Shown here: positions 1-10,728 of the stretch, piece by piece | How positions within the stretch are numbered: position 1 is the first letter of the stretch | Layout of the letters: every line of letters begins with the position of its first letter | Notes under the pieces: generated by a model | The model's input: the letters and a program-made list of their open reading frames with translations, nothing else | What the model was told of the DNA's origin: nothing | Database searches by the model: none | Assembly (NCBI GenBank): GCA_963556255.1 | Contig: OY744605.1 | Coordinates: 41,545,384 to 41,609,383 of the forward strand | Direction: 5' to 3' | Source: Allolobophora icterica | Taxonomy: Eukaryota > Annelida > Clitellata > Crassiclitellata > Lumbricidae | Length of the DNA stretch: 64,000 nt | Made by a program: the position numbers and the translations under genes

Positions 1-548
1 CATGTCATAGTTGCTTCAAAGACAAGTGCTTGACCATGTCACAGAAAAAACTTGATCTCTACAGGTCTTAAGCCAAACTTTACGAAAATTGAACTGCATA
101 GGAAACCGAGTGTGGCGTCATTTCACTTTTACTCAGCACTGCCATGCTAATTGTGTAAGGCGCTCTGCTTCTGTATGAGTAACCTAGGATCTTTAGAATT
201 GAATGCATGTACTAGGGTAACTAGGCTACTACAAGTATAGCATAATAGATTAGAATAACGCTAATCCTTAGATATGAAAACTTATTAACAGTTCCGTAGT
301 GAATCTCCGATCACACACGGGGCACTTGACTTGATAGAGTACAGCGATTAACAACAAATGAAACCAAGATTTAGAATCACGTGTTCTAATAACCATGACC
401 AGCAATAGCAACAACGACAAACAGACAATCAGAGAGCCAGACAGGCAAGCAGACACAGAAACATGTCAGAAGTAGTTGTAAATGATGTGCGCATTTGAGA
501 GGTATCTAAAAGGCGCCATGCTAAGGATGTCTTGATAAATGCAGACAC
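1..548. other. unassigned sequence
   Basis: No coding region, RNA gene or repeat was recognised here. The open frames are short and lack family motifs. Confidence 0.4.
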
Positions 549-706
549 AAACAAACAAACATACATACATTCATACATACATGCATACATACATACATAC
601 ATACATACATACATGCATACATACATACATACATACATACATACATACATACATACATACATACATACATACATACATACATACATGCATGCATACATAC
701 ATACGC
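549..706. repeat. (CATA)n microsatellite
   Basis: About 155 bp of nearly pure CATA tetranucleotides, with scattered CATG variants in the middle and at both ends. The tract is open in several frames, giving spurious Tyr/Ile/His/Thr or Met/Tyr/Val/Cys peptides, and it encodes nothing credible. Confidence 0.95.
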
Positions 707-1684
707 ACATAGGTCTTCATGCGCAGAAGCGAGTGAAAGAAGCAACCTACTGTTGAATATTCGTTCCGTTCTTAGTCGACTGGACATCAACTACGGCTCC
801 GCTGTCAGAATAAGACGCAACGTTGATCTCCGAGAATTCGGCCTAAGCACAGCAAACGACAGTAGAGTGTTAATTAGGCCATTTATTATTGCATTTATTA
901 CGTGTGCAAGGTAAATAAATCTAGATCTGCAGCGCGAATAAGTGTTCACTAACAACCTGTTCATGGTTTTTACACAGAGCTGGTTCAGCAAGCTCTCATC
1001 AGCAATCGTTGGATTTTAGACTCAGCGCAACACCGAATAGACGACCGTGTGCCGCATTGCACACAAGTCCCGGAAACATTCAAACGACGAACAGGAGCAG
1101 CTCCAGTGACGCACGTAGGCCTGCGAGACTCCTCGACTATTATTATTTTGGTCCAAGTCTACATTCAGATTTAGACAGAGTTCCCATAGTTTTATGGTTA
1201 GTTAACTCTTTTGCAGCCACGTTGTTTTGAAGAATTTCATCATAATTAGTTCATGTGAATACAAACACTTAAAATCTGTAGAAATATAGACACGTCCTGT
1301 ATAATTTTTTTCGGATTTTATTCCTCAACAATATTCTGTCTTGAAAAAGTTAACCAATTAAGAACTGGTTCACAGTTAAAATATAAATGTTGAAACACCT
1401 TTCGTGTCAAAATGGACGATCAGTTTCACGAACACCAACTTTTACATTTGCAGTGAAATAGAAATGTAGACTCTCCATAAAACAATGCGCTCAATAGTTT
1501 AGCTTTGTATACCTGCTAATTGAAGTTGTATTTTACAAATCTTGTAGGCCAAGCTCTTGAAGCGACTTCCACGACTGTCACGTTTATTATGACGTATGTC
1601 AACCATCTCAGACTATGGCAAATGCGAAGTGCTTAGAACTGCATTATTCTTACAAATCCGAACAGCTGCGTCTAGTAGCAGAAG
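707..1684. other. unassigned sequence
   Basis: AT-rich unique-looking sequence. The small open frames (for example 1009-1230) show no recognisable domain and no supporting context. Confidence 0.35.
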
Positions 1685-1840
1685 CGAAGAAGAGAAGAGG
1701 AACAAAAAGACATTGAAAGAGACATCGAAAGAGAGAGACAGAAAGCGAGAGAGAGATAGAGAAAGAGAGACAGAGAGAGAGAGAGAGACAGAGAGAGAAA
1801 GGGAGAAAAAGAGAAAGGGAGAGAAAGAAGTGATGGCTGT
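1685..1840. repeat. purine-rich GA/GAA tract
   Basis: An imperfect purine strand of GAGA, GAAA and CAGA words about 150 bp long. Its translations are pure Arg/Glu or Ser/Leu low complexity. Confidence 0.85.
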
Positions 1841-2824
1841 GCAACAGGAGTAGGAGGACTATAGGCAAGTACAAAAGTAGTAATGATAAATGAATCCCTG
1901 GGTACAGCTGACCATCTATCAATGTCATAAAAGATTAATAAGCCAATCCAGGAAACCACACAATTATCTATCTAGCATATTTATGTAGCACAGGGGCGGG
2001 AGATGACTGTTCCGTTGCCTACAGTCAGTCGCGTATACGTTGAGGTCGACCTCAATAAGAACGACGAACATTAGTCACAAACGAAGACGTTTATTCGATG
2101 TATGGCAGACATCGTCTGTATTTGCCTCAGTCTGTATATCCTGTTAACCTAGACTGCAACAGCGCTTATGTGTTCTATGGGGTCTCGTGTTCTCTCTGTG
2201 CAGTTCTTAGTCAAGGGCCTAGAACTTATGGGATCGTCTAAACAGACTGTTGCAATGCAGCTGTTAGTCATCATGAGGTCATGTAGAAGGTCTAGAAGCT
2301 TTCTTCTTCTGTTCACTGTCTGTCTCTCTGTCTCGGTCTCTCTTTCTCTCTGTGTCTGTCTTGTAGTCTCTCTTTCTGCTCGTCTTCTTTCTTTCTGTCT
2401 TTATCTCCAACATAGCCTATTTATCTCACACTGTTTCTAAATTCTATGACCTATGATCCAAACTATAATTATATATTTATACACGTCGAAGTAAATAGGT
2501 TTAAAGCACTCGTATATATCTTAAACTTATTATCGGATGTATAAATGTACTATCAGTTATGATAATATACAAACACAACAATACATGTACATATATAGGC
2601 TAACTTTCATATGTATGCATTTTGCATATGCATGTATTTATTATTTATATGAATTCCTATAAATGTAGAGTGTGCAAGAAGCGATGATTGAATTTATCGA
2701 GAGCTTTTATTGAGAGTATCGCTCGTAGTTCGAACTCTAGATAGTGTGTTATTTTGCGGGCCTAAGAATTGCAAAAGATTCATAATTGCATCAAACCATA
2801 ATAGGTTTAATAGATGATATAATA
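1841..2824. other. unassigned AT-rich sequence
   Basis: A short pyrimidine-rich patch (about 2312-2410, TCTG/TCTC words) is followed by strongly AT-rich sequence. No gene or known element was recognised. Confidence 0.35.
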
Positions 2825-2826
2825 TA

Positions 2827-3838
2827 CAGGGTGGGCCATTAAAAACGAGATCATCGCGTACGATCGTGTTTAATACTATATGAAACTGCGTTTTGAGTAA
2901 ATCATTAACACCTAAATTATTCTACGATGTACTTACTTGCAGTACTAAGTTATTTCGTCAACTTCCGGTCGCCATCTTTATTGTGAAGCAAGATTTACAA
3001 CTCAACTTAAAGCGTACAAACACCATGATGAGGCAAGTGATAAACGAATGCTGCAAATTTAAACGTCTGCAACAAAGTCAACAGCTACTTGAAATGTGTA
3101 CGAAGTATTTGGTTCAAAGATGAAAAGAAATTTACAGTAGCCACACCCGTTAATTCTGAAAATGATCGTGTATATTTTGAAGCAAGAAAGAAAAAGCAAA
3201 TTCCAGCAAGTTGCAGCAACAAGACTCGTACGTCAAGGTAAACATTTCAATCGCAGCGTCATGGTTTCGGTCGGTGTGTCTCGGATGAGAAAACAAAGTA
3301 AGTGCAACATTTTTAACCCGGGGCCAAAGTAAACAGTAAAATTTTATTGTGTTCACGTACTAGATAAAGGTTTACTTCCTGATATTCGAGCAAGATGGAC
3401 GTTGCAGCAGGACGGAGCAGCAGGACGGAGCTCCTTCACACACAACTAAAACACTGTCACCTTCATCGAACCAGACATCTGGCCCCCAAATAGCCCAGAC
3501 CTAAACCCGATAGACTATGCTATTTGGGGTGCCCTCTAACAAAAGTCTACCTTCATGGTAAATTTGCAACAATAGAACAACTGAAATTGGCCATTGTTGA
3601 GGAGTGGCGAAAATTGTCCAAGCGATTTACAGACAGGAACATTAACGAGTGGTGCAGACGTTTAGAGAAAAATGTTCAGAACCGAGACGGACACACAGAA
3701 TATAATTTCTAATTTCCTTTAAATTACCATTTAGCAACAAATTATTTGCATTCTGACAAGAAAAAATATAATAATTAAACAAATAATTCAGATTGAACGC
3801 GATGATCTCATTTTTAATGGCCCACCCTTAGCACCCTG
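2827..3838 (+). mobile_element. mariner/Tc1-type DNA transposon relic with terminal inverted repeats
   Basis: A roughly 1.0-kb element flanked by the TA dinucleotide expected of the Tc1/mariner superfamily (2825-2826 and 3839-3840). Both ends begin CAGGGTG. Inside that, an inverted repeat (GGGTGGGCCATTAAAAA then GAGATCATCGCGT) is shared by the left end and the reverse complement of the right end. The right end keeps about 9 extra bases between the two blocks, so one end has an indel. The interior holds pieces of a mariner-type transposase in more than one frame. The element must therefore be non-autonomous today. Confidence 0.9.
3040..3712 (+). pseudogene. broken mariner-type transposase
   Basis: Transposase pieces appear in successive frames. 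They are an FKDEKKFTV-like block near 3110, a QQDGA-like block near 3400, SPDLNPIDYAIWG near 3490-3530, and an intact C-terminal piece (3524-3712) ending in a Trp/Arg/Leu-rich segment. A perfect 13-bp tandem duplication (3405-3417 and 3418-3430) lies over the QDGAPSH block and shifts the frame. A stop separates the DYAIWG block from the C-terminal piece. The order of motifs matches the catalytic half of mariner-like DDD/E transposases. The N-terminal helix-turn-helix part is missing or unrecognisable, so an internal deletion is also likely. Confidence 0.85.
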
Positions 3839-3840
3839 TA

Positions 3841-4180
3841 TAGGTATAATAGCCTAATAGGTTTGTCTATAATTAATTGGTTCAAATGCTAACAGAATAG
3901 AAGTAAAGTTGTAGATTAGATAAAGATGATCATACCGCAGAAACGTATAATGATTGTGATTAAGATGAAGATTTAAGGATGATGACGACGACGATATTGA
4001 TGACGAAGTCGATTGCGATGATGAAGTCCTTTAAAAATTAACGAACAAATAAATTGTTGCAGTTGTCACTGCAGCTTCTGTTTCGTGGATAATAGAGACA
4101 ACCATGGTGGCTATTGCAACTACAGTGACTATAATAATACAATGACTATAATAATACAATGCTAAATACTAATGCAATTG
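3841..4180. other. unassigned sequence
   Basis: AT-rich sequence with a short GATGAC-rich patch (3960-4030). Nothing was recognised. Confidence 0.3.
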
Positions 4181-4450
4181 TGGGGCGTGGTGGCTCAGTG
4201 GTAAGTTCGCCTTGTGACCGAAGGGTTGCAGGTTCGAATCCCACTCTAGCCGCTGCGTACGGACCTTGGGCAAGTCCTTCACTCGCAATTGCTCGTGGCG
4301 CTTCGGCGTGAAAATTCCGGCACAGTATCAAATGCTGTAGTCGGGAGCGTCTCTAAGTAGTAGTTGACTTCGAGAGGCGCTATACACCGAAATGTGAATC
4401 TGAGGCGCGGATATATTCAGTCGCCAGAAGAAGATGCAGTTAGATATCCA
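4181..4450 (+). mobile_element. tRNA-derived SINE
   Basis: The head has RNA polymerase III promoter elements: an A box in TGGCTCAGTGGTAAG and a perfect B box GGTTCGAATCC about 35 nt downstream, as in a tRNA. The following body carries a CCTTGGGCAAGTCCTTCACT block common in tRNA-derived animal SINEs, and then a GGCGCTATACACCGAAA segment. The cloverleaf is imperfect and no CCA or terminator follows the tRNA part, so this is a SINE and not a tRNA gene. Confidence 0.8.
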
Positions 4451-4473
4451 TGTGCTTGAAAGCCAATGAGAAA

Positions 4474-4983
4474 TAAGTAAGTAAGTATATTCTTTTATAA
4501 ACGCTAGCAAACGCACAGCGCTTTACATACAATTTTAAACAAAGAGGAAAGAAAAATATAACAGTAATAATTACTTTAGATGATAAATGAAATAATAGCA
4601 ACAGAGCCTAACTGTACAGCATCCTACCCAGGAAACCTCGTCGGGTGAGGGAGTCAAATCTAGGAGAACCAGATTGTGGGAACGAGGGCGCAAATCATAC
4701 CCGGCCTTTAGAACGGGAAGTAGAAGGTCATGGAGGAGGTGACTAGGGTTTTTGAGAATGTTATTAAAGAGATCACGATCAGCTTTTTTGCAGAGTTCCT
4801 TAAAAGTAGGAAAAGATGGAAGGAGGTAGCCAAGACTTACGAATAATTGCTCCCAAATGATCAAGTTCCTGCTTCTTGGCAAAGCCTAACCATACCTGGG
4901 AACAGTATAGCATTCGGTTGACAGTGAGTTTTGATACTGAGTTTTGGACCGCTTTTTGAAGGTAGGAAGTGAATTTCAGCCTT
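4474..4983 (-). pseudogene. LINE ORF2 C-terminal fragment
   Basis: Read on the minus strand, the region encodes LYCSQVWLGF, then an ELCKKADRDLF block and LRPRSHN. These match the extreme C-terminal part of reverse transcriptases of CR1/L2/Jockey-type LINEs (the 'LLYASPVW', 'AD..LF' and 'LR.R.H' blocks). At least two frames are needed. The 3' tail is a TAAG-type repeat at about 4474-4488. The copy is heavily 5'-truncated and ends where the GA microsatellite begins. It lies tail to tail with the SINE to its left. Confidence 0.65.
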
Positions 4984-5300
<317 letters not shown>

Positions 5301-6145
5301 GAGAGGGGGATGCAAAGAGTTAGTAGTGATTGAAGGTAGGGAGGTTTGAATTGTATAATTATACTGATGAAGTGACTGAGCGTTCTATTTTAATGATTTC
5401 GTTTTACCTGTTCCACTCGTAGGTCCCAATCGCCGAGTACCTTTCTTCCTCGAAAGTATTTATTCCTGCGAATAAGAAATTATTCGTTTTGTTAGAGATC
5501 AAATAAGTCAATGCGATCTACTATGTTGGTGCCTACGTTAGATAGGTGCAAAAGAAATTAAAACTTTTATGACTAGCCAAAACCAACCCCACTTTTCTTG
5601 TGAAATAGTAGGCCTATATCTTATTTGAGAGGTTCCTAAAATGCGTTTCATGTGTTTCACAGGTACATAGGGTTTACATCTCATGGCTCTGTATTTGTAG
5701 CATGCCCGTGTATGTGTTAATACGAGCATATTCAGGCAAAGATAGACATAAGGTAATGTTGATGTAAGTGCAGGATGCAATGCTATTGTTTCTTATCATC
5801 CACTTGCAACCAGTTTGGTTTTGACGATGCATGCTCCATACTACAGGCTGGCTACCAGAGCTCGGAAGTGCAAAATTTGCTGTCATTTGAAAAATACGAG
5901 TAGGGCACTCTTGATTTTTAGTTTTAGAATCTGAAATCATGTCTATAGACTGCAAGGTATTGCAAAACTTAAGTCTTTTGGGTTGGACACTTCTAATGAT
6001 CTGCGAGATTGTTTTTATGGAATACTTCTCTGAAGCATGAAGGCGAAGTTATGAAGACGATGCTGATGAGGGATCATTTCATTTATAGTAAATGAGCTAG
6101 TAACGTTGGGTGGCTTCAATTTAAGATAGGATATGGAGCATAACA
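5301..6145. other. unassigned sequence
   Basis: No feature recognised. A minus-strand frame (5674-5955) has no motif and is interrupted. Confidence 0.3.
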
Positions 6146-6337
6146 GTCAGTCAGTCAGTCAGTCAGTCAGTCAGTCAGTCAGTCAGTCAGTCAGTCAGTC
6201 AGTCAGTCAGTCAGTCAGTCAGTCAGTCAGTCAGTCAGTCAGTCAGTCAGTCAGTCAGTTAAACAAAAGGCCAGTCAGTCAATCAGTCAGTCAGTTAAAC
6301 AGTCAGCCGGCCAGTCTGTCAGTCAGTCAGTCAGTCA

Positions 6338-6383
<46 letters not shown>

Positions 6384-6645
6384 TAAACAAAAGGCCAGTC
6401 AGTCAATCAGTCAGTCAGTTAAACAGTCAGCCGGCCAGTCTGTCAGTCAGTCAGTCAGTCAGTCAGTCAGTCAGTTAAACAAAAGGCCAGTCAGTCAATC
6501 AGTCAGTCAGTTAAACAGTCAGCCGGCCAGTCTGTCAGTCAGTCAGTCAGTCAGTCAGTCAGTCAAACAAAAGGCTAGTCAGTCAATCAGTCAGTCAGTT
6601 AAACAGTCAGCCAGCCAGTCAGTCTGTCAGTCAGTCAGTCAGTCA
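6146..6645. repeat. CAGT tetranucleotide array with higher-order blocks
   Basis: A pure (CAGT)n tract of about 110 bp leads into four copies of a compound unit starting near 6258, 6382, 6474 and 6562. Each unit has a conserved block (GTTAAACAAAAGG, then CAGCCGGCCAGTCTGT) followed by a variable number of CAGT repeats. Unit lengths are about 124, 92 and 88 bp, differing by multiples of four. The 177-residue Ser/Gln/Val frame across it is a by-product. Confidence 0.95.
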
Positions 6646-6925
6646 ACAATTCATCGCTTTGACTAGCGGTTCATGATGAGGTTCATGTCTTCGTCGTTAT
6701 ATTTTGTACTGTAGGCCTACTAATATTAATGCGCGTTTTGCGCTAACGGTCTGCCTCAATCCTTTCCTTCAAATAACAAATCATGAAATAAAACAAATAA
6801 GCATTCAGGCGCAAAATATGGCGTCGCTGCCATGGAACGTAGCGTCCAGCAAGCAATCAAATGTCAGTCAAGAAATATTAATTCCTTCACAGTTTAGTGT
6901 CTATTAGCCATAAATGGCAAGAATT

Positions 6926-7013
6926 TGACGTCATTTCCGCTATGATTTGACAAACAGTCGACGCTAATGTGACGTCATTTCCGCTATGATTTGACAAACA
7001 GTAGACGCTAATG
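6926..7013. repeat. 44-bp tandem duplication containing a CRE
   Basis: Two adjacent 44-bp units (6926-6969 and 6970-7013) differ at one base (AGTCGACG versus AGTAGACG). Each starts with the palindrome TGACGTCA. Confidence 0.95.
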
Positions 7014-7165
7014 CACTTGATTGTTTTGGCAAGATAATAGATTCCAGGACAGAATTCCTAGCTCGGTCTTTGTTTGTCAGGCAGAGCACGGCCTATGCAG
7101 CCATAAACTGCATTTATCGTATTCATATATAGCGCCCGCTTTCGAGGCAGCGCGGAGTGACGTCA
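6926..7165. promoter_or_regulatory. cluster of three full CRE sites
   Basis: The full CREB/ATF palindrome TGACGTCA occurs at 6926-6933, 6970-6977 and 7158-7165, and the surrounding 7.1-7.5 kb is richer in CpG than its neighbours. An X-box-like half site (GTCATGGCAAC) follows near 7391. This could be an enhancer or a promoter, but no exon was found next to it. Confidence 0.4.
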
Positions 7166-8583
7166 ACGGAGAAAAATGTTTCGTGGGCTGTGAAATTTGG
7201 TTGGTTTCGTCTGACAGTTTCTGACGTCTTAATTTCGTTGAAGGCGGATCGGAAGGGGTGAGGGTTGCATGCGGAAGCACGCGCCCCCTCCCCATCGTTA
7301 CTACCCGTTTCCGTCGCTCACATACACATGCATGTTTATAAAGAAACGGAAGCGGAAATGAATAGATTGGAATCGCGTCGCTCGTAGGCGTCATGGCAAC
7401 GACGGACGTTCGTTCAGTCGTGTGTGGATCAGACCCCCTTCGATTCAGAACACAGCTGCGCCCGGCATTACCATTCTGTCTGCTTCTGCTGTTGCTGATG
7501 CCGGTTCCTTTGCGTTGTATCCCTCACTCACAGCATGATTAATTGCATCTCCTGTCGCTGTCTCAGCAGATGCAGCAGAAGCAGCAGAAGCAGCATCCTC
7601 CCAGATGCTAAGACGCTGATTAGAGCAAAGAATAAGTGGAACTTCTCTACTGTCGCACTCTCCTTTCCGTTGCTTCCACCATCTTAACGAGACAAACTAA
7701 ACTGCACCGGATATGGTACGATAGACTAAACTGCACCGGATATGGTACGATAGAGTTTTATGTCGTCGCGGAGTCTCCGTTAGACAGGTCGTCGAGATGA
7801 AACACAAATTTAAAGCGCAGTCCGTTCACTGGAAGATCGGTCCATGCCGACAGTAGGGCTAATGCATGTGAACTGGAAAAGCGCTTTGAAAAGAGGCTCC
7901 TCCCCTTCAGACAATTCTTGTCTTTTCTCAGTGCAATGAATTATAGCGCGGTCAAATAACTGAGGTCACGTCTGCACCCATAAATCACCTGCTGTGAATA
8001 TCCCTTTGCCCAACAGACCTCTCTTGACCAAGCCGCAAGAGGGCGCTACGCACTCGATGTGCTTAGGAGCGGCGACGGCGTCGAGGGTTTGTCAAACACC
8101 GCCATTTCCAACGACCTCCAACGATCCCTGCCGATACCCCGTTGTGCAATCAATCTTCAGGTCACAGCAACAACTAGACGAGAAACATTGCTTCTAACAA
8201 AGTGGAACAGGAACGGTTAAGCCTCCTTGCCACATACATTGCCTAGGTCACTGCTACGGGAACTATTTATGTCTTTCTCTGCATCCAATTAGTAGTAGGT
8301 CTGCTTTTGACCGTTTCATTTGGACATCAAGAGAGGTTTAGATTCACTTAGTATCACAGCAGTCCATGACGCTGGACATCACGAGCGGATTTGCGTACAT
8401 GTACTATTACTGAGCAGTCAGTGATGCCTGAACATAAATTGCCTAGACCGTCGCCACTGGAAACCAATTAGACATTTCTGCCTGTGGATTATTACGCAGT
8501 GGTCGACTACTGAGCATTAATCCGCATGACATGGCGCGCCACTCATTCGTACAGGCGCCAAGGTTCTTCCACCTCCTCTCGCT
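7166..8583. other. CpG-richer unassigned sequence with a 29-bp duplication
   Basis: The sequence is less AT-rich than its surroundings. A perfect 29-bp tandem duplication (units starting at 7697 and 7726) lies in it. Near 7565-7595 are CAGCAGAAG-type repeats. No coding exon was recognised. Confidence 0.4.
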
Positions 8584-8635
8584 TTGTCTCTCTGTCTCTG
8601 TCTCTGTCTCTGTCTCTGTCTCAGTCTCCGTCTCA

Positions 8636-8695
<60 letters not shown>

Positions 8696-8697
8696 GC
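8584..8697. repeat. (TCTG)n/(TCTC)n microsatellite
   Basis: CTGTCTCT words pass into a pure TCTG run of about 60 bp. Low-complexity frames appear on both strands. Confidence 0.95.
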
Positions 8698-9638
8698 ACC
8701 TCTTCCTTCTGCGCGACAGTTGAAACATCTGTGGTCGTCGCTGATGTTCGTGTATCAAGTGACGGAGACTCGAGAGGGATGTCCACAAAGTGTAAGCTGG
8801 TAATGTCAATGGTAATTTATCCCACCTCAATAAATCCTCATAGTTTTCGTGGTTGAGAGTCAATACTTGTCTTGCTTGCTCACCCACTTTTCGCTCTTCT
8901 ATTTGCAAGCATCACCGTGTTGACAATGCGGCTCCAGGCCATTGATTCTGGGATCCTCTCCATGGAAACGAAAGTTAAAAGTTCACTAGGCGTACGGACA
9001 TATCGACGCACACATGCTTTCATTACAAGCCCAATTACAATCCGATCCGCTCCTTCTCCCTCCCTCTCTCCTTGGAAAAAGAAATTTAGGTTGGTCGTTG
9101 ACATCGTGATTTTGTAAGGCATTACAAACCAAATGGCTTCTATTTAAAATCAGTCTGAAGAGTAGATAGTAGATCAAATAGTAGGAAGTTAGGAACAGTT
9201 ACGACTCGACGCTATCCGACAGTGAAAAGCAGCTGCATTGAAGCGCTGGAACAGATAAATTGTTTCTCTCTAGTCAGCGGAAATGCGGAAGAGACAGCGC
9301 TCAAGGTTCGCGAGAAATGCCACGCCGCTGTTGTTAATTGGGCCAAACGTCTCAAAGACCTGTGTCTATATAATGATGTATATTCATTGATCAGCGTGCA
9401 TTTCTTAGTTAGCGTATTTTCTGACAGCAGGCAGTTCAGCAGATCAGTCGCCTGACAGAAAGGTTGTGACAGGTAAGTTGTTGCCACGGTAACTGTAACT
9501 TTCCTGATTAGATTGCGGCCTGAAAACCAAGAAATTAGGCGGACCATCGGATCTCTTATATCGCCTTTTGATAGATCAGGTGGCGTTTTAATCTTAGGAA
9601 AACCAACTCTATGCAACATTGTGGGACACGACGACAGT
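8698..9638. other. unassigned sequence
   Basis: The longest frame (minus, 9212-9619, 135 codons) shows no recognisable motif, splice context or codon signature. I would not call it a gene. Confidence 0.3.
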
Positions 9639-9710
9639 CGATTGGTTAGAGCGTCTGCGTCGTGACATTGAGCGAATCCTTAACTCACGGTTGCTCAAGA
9701 TCATCAACGA
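9639..9710 (+). mobile_element. possible tRNA-like SINE head fragment
   Basis: TTGGTTAGAGCGT resembles a pol III A box and is the same word found in the SINEs at 15.4 and 30.7 kb. A weak GGTTGCTCAAG B-box-like word follows. The rest of the SINE body is not visible. Confidence 0.3.
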
Positions 9711-9892
9711 CTTAGTCATAAAATAGAAAGGCCTTATGAATCATGTAGAAATAGGAAAATAATATTACATTTATTTATTTTATTCATTTATTTGAGTCAA
9801 TAAAACCGCGAGAACTCAATGAATACAACAACAACAACAGCAACAACAAAATAAGAAGTAGCAACATAGTAAAGTAAAACAGTACAGATATG

Positions 9893-9972
9893 CATGGTAA
9901 CAGAACAATATAATGGTAACAGAACAATATAATGGTAACAGAACAATATAGTGGTAACAGAACAATATAATG
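9893..9972. repeat. 20-bp tandem repeat, four copies
   Basis: The unit TGGTAACAGAACAATATAA is repeated four times, with one G substitution in the third copy. Confidence 0.9.
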
Positions 9973-10665
9973 CTGCACGGTCAGGGATCAAATGCAACTC
10001 GGGAGATTAATGTAGGCCTAGATATATGACGACCAAAATCAGATCAATCAAACCTCAAATCATTGAACTCTGTTACTGAAAACCATCCATCGTTTTATTC
10101 TAATTATAATAAAGTGTAAATGTGGCCTATTCGACAACCTATCAGAAGAGCACTAAATTTAATAACTACTCATTTATACCCAGTTGCCACGAGGCAGTTA
10201 TTTAACCCACAACAGTGTTGCTCCTCTTTTATCTAACCCGATGGGGTGACTTATCCGAAGGCCACTTGTACAGAAAATTTTAATTGATTAAAATTCATAA
10301 TGCCTAGCCTGTATTAACCGCACCGTCTTATGCTTGGGGCCAACTTTACAAGAAATTATTTTCATCTACTGTAAACCCGGGGGTTATGCATGACAGTCTG
10401 AATATGTGCGAGAGGCTGATTGGATGACGAATAGTCTACATCGTTTAAGCCTTCTTGATGCTGAGACTGCAGATTCTGGGAAGGGGAGCATATCAAGTGT
10501 GACTTTCCATGTAACTCGGGGGCTTTGGAAAAAAGTTGGGCCTATATTCCAAGATGACGTAGATGACAACCACGTCGCAAAGTGAGGATCACCTCCAGTC
10601 ACCCTCACTAATTTAATTTAATTCAGGCTTATGTCAAATCTTGCGATGGGCTTTGCTCTGTACAG
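9973..10665. other. unassigned sequence
   Basis: No gene or element was recognised. Confidence 0.3.
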
Positions 10666-10728
10666 CCTAACCCTAACCCTAACCCTAACCCTAATCCTAA
10701 CCCTAACCCTAACCCTAACCCTAACCCT
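10666..10728. repeat. interstitial telomeric repeat (CCCTAA)n
   Basis: About 63 bp, or ten and a half hexamers, of CCCTAA, the complement of the metazoan telomere repeat TTAGGG. One unit is variant (CTAATC). Unique sequence lies on both sides, so this is an internal tract and not a chromosome end. Confidence 0.97.

Noticed and set aside
4185..4260. Functional tRNA gene
   Set aside because: A and B boxes are present, but the cloverleaf stems are imperfect and the sequence continues into a SINE body.
6133..6666. 177-codon Ser/Gln/Val frame
   Set aside because: Produced entirely by the CAGT tetranucleotide array.
9212..9619. 135-codon minus-strand frame
   Set aside because: No domain, no splice context, and overlap with an equally open plus-strand frame.
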